Below, one piece after another: positions 59,194 to 64,000 of a DNA stretch of 64,000 bases. The DNA is from Dictyophora rubrovolvata. Lineage: Eukaryota; Basidiomycota; Agaricomycetes; Phallales; Phallaceae. The stretch covers positions 1 to 64,000 of the forward strand of contig CP114126.1 of NCBI GenBank assembly GCA_029959195.1, written 5' to 3'. Within the stretch, counting starts at the first letter, position 1, and every line of letters starts with the position of its first letter. A model generated the notes under the pieces. It was not told the origin of the DNA. It made no database searches and saw nothing but the letters and a program-made list of their open reading frames with translations. The position numbers were made by a program, and so were the translations under genes.

Positions 59194-60333
59194 TCACTTC
59201 ATCTGATCTTCAGCGTCGAGTTGAGCATTATGAGGAGGCACTTGGGGGGGGGCTTTCTTGTTTTACAGGCGGTCGTTTTGATCTCGAGGACAACCCGCTC
59301 GCCTCTAAACCAATGACAAGGAAGAGGGCGAACATGCCCAAATACACTATGTGTTTCAAATTTATTTGGTCTTCTTTTTCTTTCGAAATACTTAATACTT
59401 TGGGACTTACAGACTGTCTGTCGCATATTGTCCCATTTCACCTTTTCCATATCGGTTCTTAGATCAGCCAGAGTAACAATACTCTTGTTGAGTAACTCCT
59501 GTAGACTCGTGATCAATACCATGTGTTCACTATGTATGAATGGGGCGCCGTACCTCTACTGTAATGTCTTGACCTTTCAAATCAGCTCGGGCTTCATTCT
59601 TGCGATTATCCACTTCCATTTGCATCCTGTGACGATATACGATGAATGTGAACTTCACTAGGACTATTAATAATATACATACTCATGTTTTAATGTCTGT
59701 ATGTCCTCTTTCATTTTTCCGTCCAATGCGTCGACATCTCTTCGCAAGGCAGCTAGTGATGCCTGGAGGTTAGCAGCCTCGCTCTGTGTACTCATTGTAG
59801 CCTCGGCGCGCAGTTCAGACAAAGCAGCGCGAAAGAGGTATGCTTGCTTGACAAAAGTCAGAAGTGAATATACTTCGAGAAATGTAACTCACATTCTCCA
59901 AGTCCTCAGTCGTTAAAGCCTCCTGCTTCACTCGTCCGATACGATCCGCTAGCAAAGCTCGAGTTGCCCACATGAGTTGTGCGGCCACGGGTGTTGGGAA
60001 TGTCCGCTCAAGAGCGACGAAAAAGGCGTGCGTATGAAAAGGAGGATTGGTCAATGCACCATTAGAGGGTACTGTGGGGACTGTTTGCGGCGGTAAAGGA
60101 AGAGAGTGAGAATGTGAACCAGATTCAGATTGAGCTTGTTCGTCATGGGGGTCTGCCGGTGGTGGCGGTGGTGGAACTGCAATGTGCAACGTTCTGAACG
60201 TCGAGGAAAGAGCAGTCGAGGAAACAGATGGCGGTTGCGAGGAAGATTCCGACGAGTAGTATCTGATAAATAATTGTGGTCGCGATGTCTTTCTAGTGCA
60301 GCGGTGAAGACATTGTCGAGCTAGGCAGCGCAT
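59194..60333 (-). CDS. MCUR1/CCDC90-like (DUF1640, Fmp32-type) mitochondrial coiled-coil protein
   Basis: ATG at 60333 starts an Arg/Cys-rich leader ([20 protein letters not shown]). A Pro/Ser-rich linker follows, then the DUF1640 domain: [48 protein letters not shown], a long coiled coil ([71 protein letters not shown]) and, after the last intron, one transmembrane helix ([19 protein letters not shown]) with a hydrophilic tail ending at 59194. Yeast Fmp32 is linked to cytochrome oxidase assembly, animal MCUR1 to calcium uniporter regulation. Only 42 bp separate its ATG from that of the divergent gamma-tubulin complex gene. Confidence 0.87.
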
Positions 60334-60375
60334 TAAAGCATTCTAGGTGGCATCGCCCACAAACACCCACGCGTC

Positions 60376-63300
60376 ATGTCCTCTGATCATCTAACTATTC
60401 CCCGTCCCGTCTCCAGTTTATCTTCCTCCAGACCGATTTCCCGAGCATCTCAGAGACCGGCTTCGCGTTTTTCTCAATATTCTATCACCAGACAAGCACG
60501 CATAACGCCAGGGCTAAAATTGCTCATCAAGCAAGTCACTCGCCTCGACGAGGAGCAAAGTCCGGACGACTTTCAAGATGCTTTGGTTATTGCCGTCAAA
60601 CGCATCGACCAATTGATACAGTCGTCTCCGGCAGATGCGTCGCAAGTCGATGCACAGATAAATGGTCGCGTTGAAAAAGCATGCATTAATGTGCAAAACA
60701 TCTTGGCAGACACCCTCCAAAAGACCTATTCAAAACTGAGAGAATATAAAGACCCATCCTTCAGCGCAGTTATCACGTCAACTACCATGTTTGCGATCGT
60801 TGAATTTCTCGTCAGTATAATCATGCTGTCTCCGTTCATACGTCACTGAGCGTGTTCAGCTGCATCTTTCTTCCGCACCAGACGCGTCGACACTGGCCTA
60901 TGCCCTATACGTCCCCCAAAGACAAGATTCCCCACAGTCGCATCCCGAACTCACTTGGGCGGAAATACTGAGCGAAGAGCCGTTTGAAGGCCAACACTGG
61001 CAAGGAGCTTATGGCCTTCCACCTCGCAGTACCGTAGAAACTTGGGATAGTGAGGGTTCAGAGATGGACTTATCAACAGGGGAGAGTGATGAATACGAGT
61101 TTGATACATCCTTCGCCGAAACATCTGATGAAAGCAGTCTCCAGCAAATTTCAAACGGCTCTTCGCATACTTCCCTCTGTTCCAGAAATGAGTCACTGCT
61201 AAACAGGACCGTCACTGAGGGTCTATCCGATCTTCAATATTGGAATAAAGGTGGTTCTCAGTCTTCGTGGGACTCGCGTTTTGATTTTAATCGACCGTGG
61301 ACATTGGGTAAATGCTTCGTTCGCTCACTGTTCAACTAAATGCTGAACGGGGCCTACAGGACCTACTTCGGACAAAATATTCAAAAATTCTTCTGCATTG
61401 GAAGAGAATACTGTCAGTTTATAAGCTCACTTTCCTTCAGAGCAGCTATCAATTTATATTAGACATCCATGAAAGAGTTGGATGTTATTAGAGAAGTTCT
61501 ATTCATTCTTCAAGGTTTGCCAAGTATATTACTCAAGCATGATGCGGATATTATCAAAGTGAGGCTGCTTGTTTTTCTAGTTGTCTCCGCTCATATATTC
61601 ACAGGTTGAGACCCATTGGCGCATACCTCATCTTACGCATTCGGCCCAAACGTCCATTTTGAATGTGTTTGCAACATTGGCGACTACAATGAAGCCGCTA
61701 CGATCCCTTGAAATGGTTTCCAAACCCGATTATTCCCCGACCTTTCAAGCTTTCATGGCAGGAATATTTTATCAACTTCAGCAATTTGATATTTGGTGTT
61801 CAAATATTGAAACTCAAATAAGCACAAAAGCTTTTCCGCGCAAAGATTCTACGGTTGAGGTTATTAGTCTATTACAGCTACGGTACCAAGTTGAGAAACG
61901 GACATCTCACATTTTCCATGATCTTTTAAACTTAGTCCGCACGTGGCAGTCTCGACCAATAACATCTAGGTTTCCCTCTCAAATCATAAATATGTTATGG
62001 CAATGCCTTCGAGAACGCCAGACACTACAAGACGCAGTAACTGCGCAAGCCTTGTGGGACGTTTTGAGGACAACTGCGGAACCTCTTTGGTTGAACCTTG
62101 GCCGGTGGTTAAAGGACGGCGTCCCTATCGATCTCGGATTAGAAGAAGGAGAGTCCAAATCAACTCCTACTTGGAATGTCGAGGAAATGTTTATCCGCAT
62201 CAACCCACTGATTGATGCTGCCGCACCTGACTTTTGGGAAGCTAAATATACCTTGAAAAGGATCCCAGCACATGCCCAAAATGCAGAAGACCCTGTCCCA
62301 TTATTCCTCACCAGTCTTGCCAATGACATTTTGGCGGCTGGAAAAGCCGTAGGACTCATCCGTGCTATGGGGTTATACCATTTCTTGGAATCCCACTGGA
62401 TTCAATCTTGGAATACATTCGAGGTAATAACAAATGGGATTTCGAGCCTCGAGGTGGATTTTCACCTGAGGGAAAAACTTTCCGAGATACTCACAACGCC
62501 TTGTCAACGAGCTCAATCTACCCTTTCTCGAGTTTTAATTCACGAGATTCACTTATGGAAACACCTTCAAAATATGGAAACTATTTGTCTGACTGCGAAA
62601 GGAGACCTGATGGATCAGTTTGCTGAACAACTATTCAGTAAAGTATGTTTTCATTCCGTTAGTTAATGCCTTCTTTTCCTTATTTTTGTAGATGGACTCG
62701 CCACGCTTTGTCTGGCATGACTATCACTTTATGAATGCTGCTTTTCGAAGCGTAGCAAAGACGGATCAACTTCTTAACCCTTCATTAGTAACGTTCAACT
62801 ATAAAGCAGCCAGAGACCGGAAATCAGACCGCACTGTCGAGGCTATAGAAGGTCTCACAGTCGAATATGCTGTTCCTTTTCCTCTCGTTTATCTTTTCGG
62901 ATCAGAAAGTAGCATGTGCTATTCCCAGCTTTTTTGTTTTTTGTTACAAATCCGACGCTCGAAATTTGTTCTGGACCAAATTTCTTTGAACAAAGTCAAC
63001 GTTCAATTCTCAAAACAGAGGCCTTTTTTGGTGACGTTTTATCTCATCAGGTGGAAATTATCGTGGTTCATCAAGTAAATGTTTACCCCACCTTTCCTCC
63101 AAATTTCGGCATAATAATAATACGTAATGGTTTTCTCTAGCGTTCTCTCATCCTTCATTAAGATGCATGTAAGGTGCTTACAATATTCCCAAAGCGCCAA
63201 CTGATGGTCGTGTCTTGTGTCTAAAGGTCATCGACGTTGCTATTCGAGAATTGCACGAGTCTCTTCTTGCCGCTACCTCGTTGGATGAAATGATAAGTCT

Positions 63301-63854
63301 TCATCAAATGCATCTTGAACACCTTTTACATCGCTTATTTCTTCGAGAAAATGTAAGCAAAACGTCGGGCTTGCAGTCATTGGTTTTATTAATCTATTGT
63401 CAATATATGGACATAGACATCTGCTCTTCGTCTAGCCATACTTGCAGTTTTGGACCTTGCCTTACGTCTCAACGACTGTTTAGTGTCTCATAAGGCTAAC
63501 GAAAAGGACTTTATCCGCTCTTCAGACCTTTTCAAAAGTTCTTTATCACGACGTTCGTTTCGTCCTAACCGAAAAAAACTAGACGTCATAGGCTTCGTTG
63601 AGAGTCTTCAAGGAAACACAACTGACGGGGACGAATCGGAGGAGGACGAGAATAGGCTCGAAGAAACTGGTTTGGATAACTCTGAGTTGATCAACGATGA
63701 AAGCAATATTCTCGAGCAATTGGAGTATATCAGCACGGGAACGGTCAAGTTGATAGGTTTTGTACGACGCGAAGTGCAAATTCTAGCCAGCGGTGTTACG
63801 GACGCTTCCGACACTTTTGGAATATTGGCATTTTTATTGGAAGGAGAAACGTGA
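60376..63854 (+). CDS. Gamma-tubulin complex component, GCP5-like
   Basis: GCP proteins form the gamma-tubulin ring complex that nucleates microtubules. ATG 60376 opens a Ser/Arg/Pro leader (MSSDHLTIPRPVSSLSSSRP), then RITPGLKLLIKQVTRLDEEQ and an acidic stretch (EGSEMDLSTGESDEYEFDTS). The GRIP1 region starts at DVIREVLFILQGLPSILLKH. The large exon 61602-62645 includes VETHWRIPHLTHSAQTSILN and FMAGIFYQLQQFDIWCSNIE, then GRIP2 (RFVWHDYHFMNAAFRSVAKT, LTVEYAVPFPLVYLFGSESS, QLFCFLLQIRRSKFVLDQI) and the end VIDVAIRELHESLLAATSLD, MHLEHLLHRLFLRE and AVLDLALRLNDCL. Stop at 63854. GCP5 is preferred over GCP2-4 or GCP6 by length and motif variants (fission yeast Mod21-like), but the subfamily is an inference. 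Confidence 0.87.
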
Positions 63855-64000
63855 TATAACAATTGACCGTAACGTATGATATAATAATAACTGATCAATA
63901 ATGAATGCATATATGCGCGATGAATAACACAGAAGTCTCGAGAGGGAAAGATACTGAGATATAACCTTGGAAGGACTCGGAACTTGATATCACCGGGGCT
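63855..64000. other. Right-edge flank of the GCP5-like gene
   Basis: AT-rich 3' flank (gatataataataactgatcaataatg) that could hold the polyadenylation site of the GCP gene. Nothing else is seen before the window ends. Confidence 0.4.

Overview
The window looks like nuclear DNA of a filamentous basidiomycete, most likely an agaricomycete. The reasons are: protein genes on both strands with almost no space between them; many introns of about 45-65 nt, with GTRNGT-type donors and short pyrimidine-poor acceptors, often several per kilobase; and a fungal gene set (homoisocitrate dehydrogenase of the aminoadipate lysine route, a Zn2Cys6 regulator, a GH125 mannosidase, MAK32, ELP2, ERB1). The phylum is an inference from gene structure and from recalled protein families; no database was searched. 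I recognise no transposon, virus-like element or CRISPR array.

Layout. 1-4240 (+) holds most of the Pol I second subunit RPA135, running off the left edge. 4439-10971 (-) holds two large disordered proteins, the second with C2H2 fingers. 11125-12255 (+) is a mitochondrial rhomboid protease. 12310-17246 (-) holds CLASP and an Rdx (SelW-like) protein. 17292-22130 (+) holds LYS12, an acyl-CoA dehydrogenase and a small probably mitochondrial protein. FMC1 (-) follows. 23056-26421 (+) is a strongly degenerate eIF4A-like DEAD-box protein. 26624-34890 alternates ELP2 (-), SND2 (+), ERB1 (-) and ARP4 (+). 34942-42285 (-) holds a GH125 mannosidase, an unknown disordered protein and a Zn2Cys6 factor. 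42507-45972 (+) holds the nuclear poly(A)-binding protein, mitochondrial bL19 and an Ivy1-like I-BAR protein. 46043-49960 (-) holds mitochondrial AspRS and a phosphopantetheinyl transferase. MAK32-like (+) follows, then a gene-poor 1.8 kb with at most small cryptic genes. 53351-55179 (-) holds TAF8 and riboflavin kinase. 55392-57173 (+) holds a DUF2423 protein, a tRNA-Trp with intron and a Tyr/Asn-rich protein. 57238-63854 alternates GPN3 (-), PYM (+), an MCUR1/FMP32-like protein (-) and a GCP5-like gamma-tubulin complex subunit (+).

The genes are mostly unrelated housekeeping functions: RNA polymerase assembly and transcription (RPA135, TAF8, ELP2, GPN3, ARP4), ribosome and mRNA biology (ERB1, DUF2423, PABP2, PYM), mitochondrial upkeep (rhomboid, FMC1, bL19m, AspRS, MCUR1-like) and the cytoskeleton (CLASP, GCP5-like). 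Ten head-to-head pairs with 42-412 bp between start codons dominate the architecture. LYS12 and the phosphopantetheinyl transferase both serve fungal lysine synthesis but lie 30 kb apart.

The most unusual item is the eIF4A-derived protein at 23056-26421. It keeps the DEAD-box fold but has lost the residues of motifs I, II, III, V and VI needed for ATP hydrolysis, and has gained a roughly 480-residue disordered N-terminus. Other points worth a look are an 8-nt microexon carrying half of a CxxC redox motif, a 12-nt microexon, an intron directly after an ATG, a GC-AG intron, and a tRNA intron that pairs with the anticodon. Exon joins were read by eye from frame, splice consensus and remembered homologs; spans of multi-exon genes are CDS extents.
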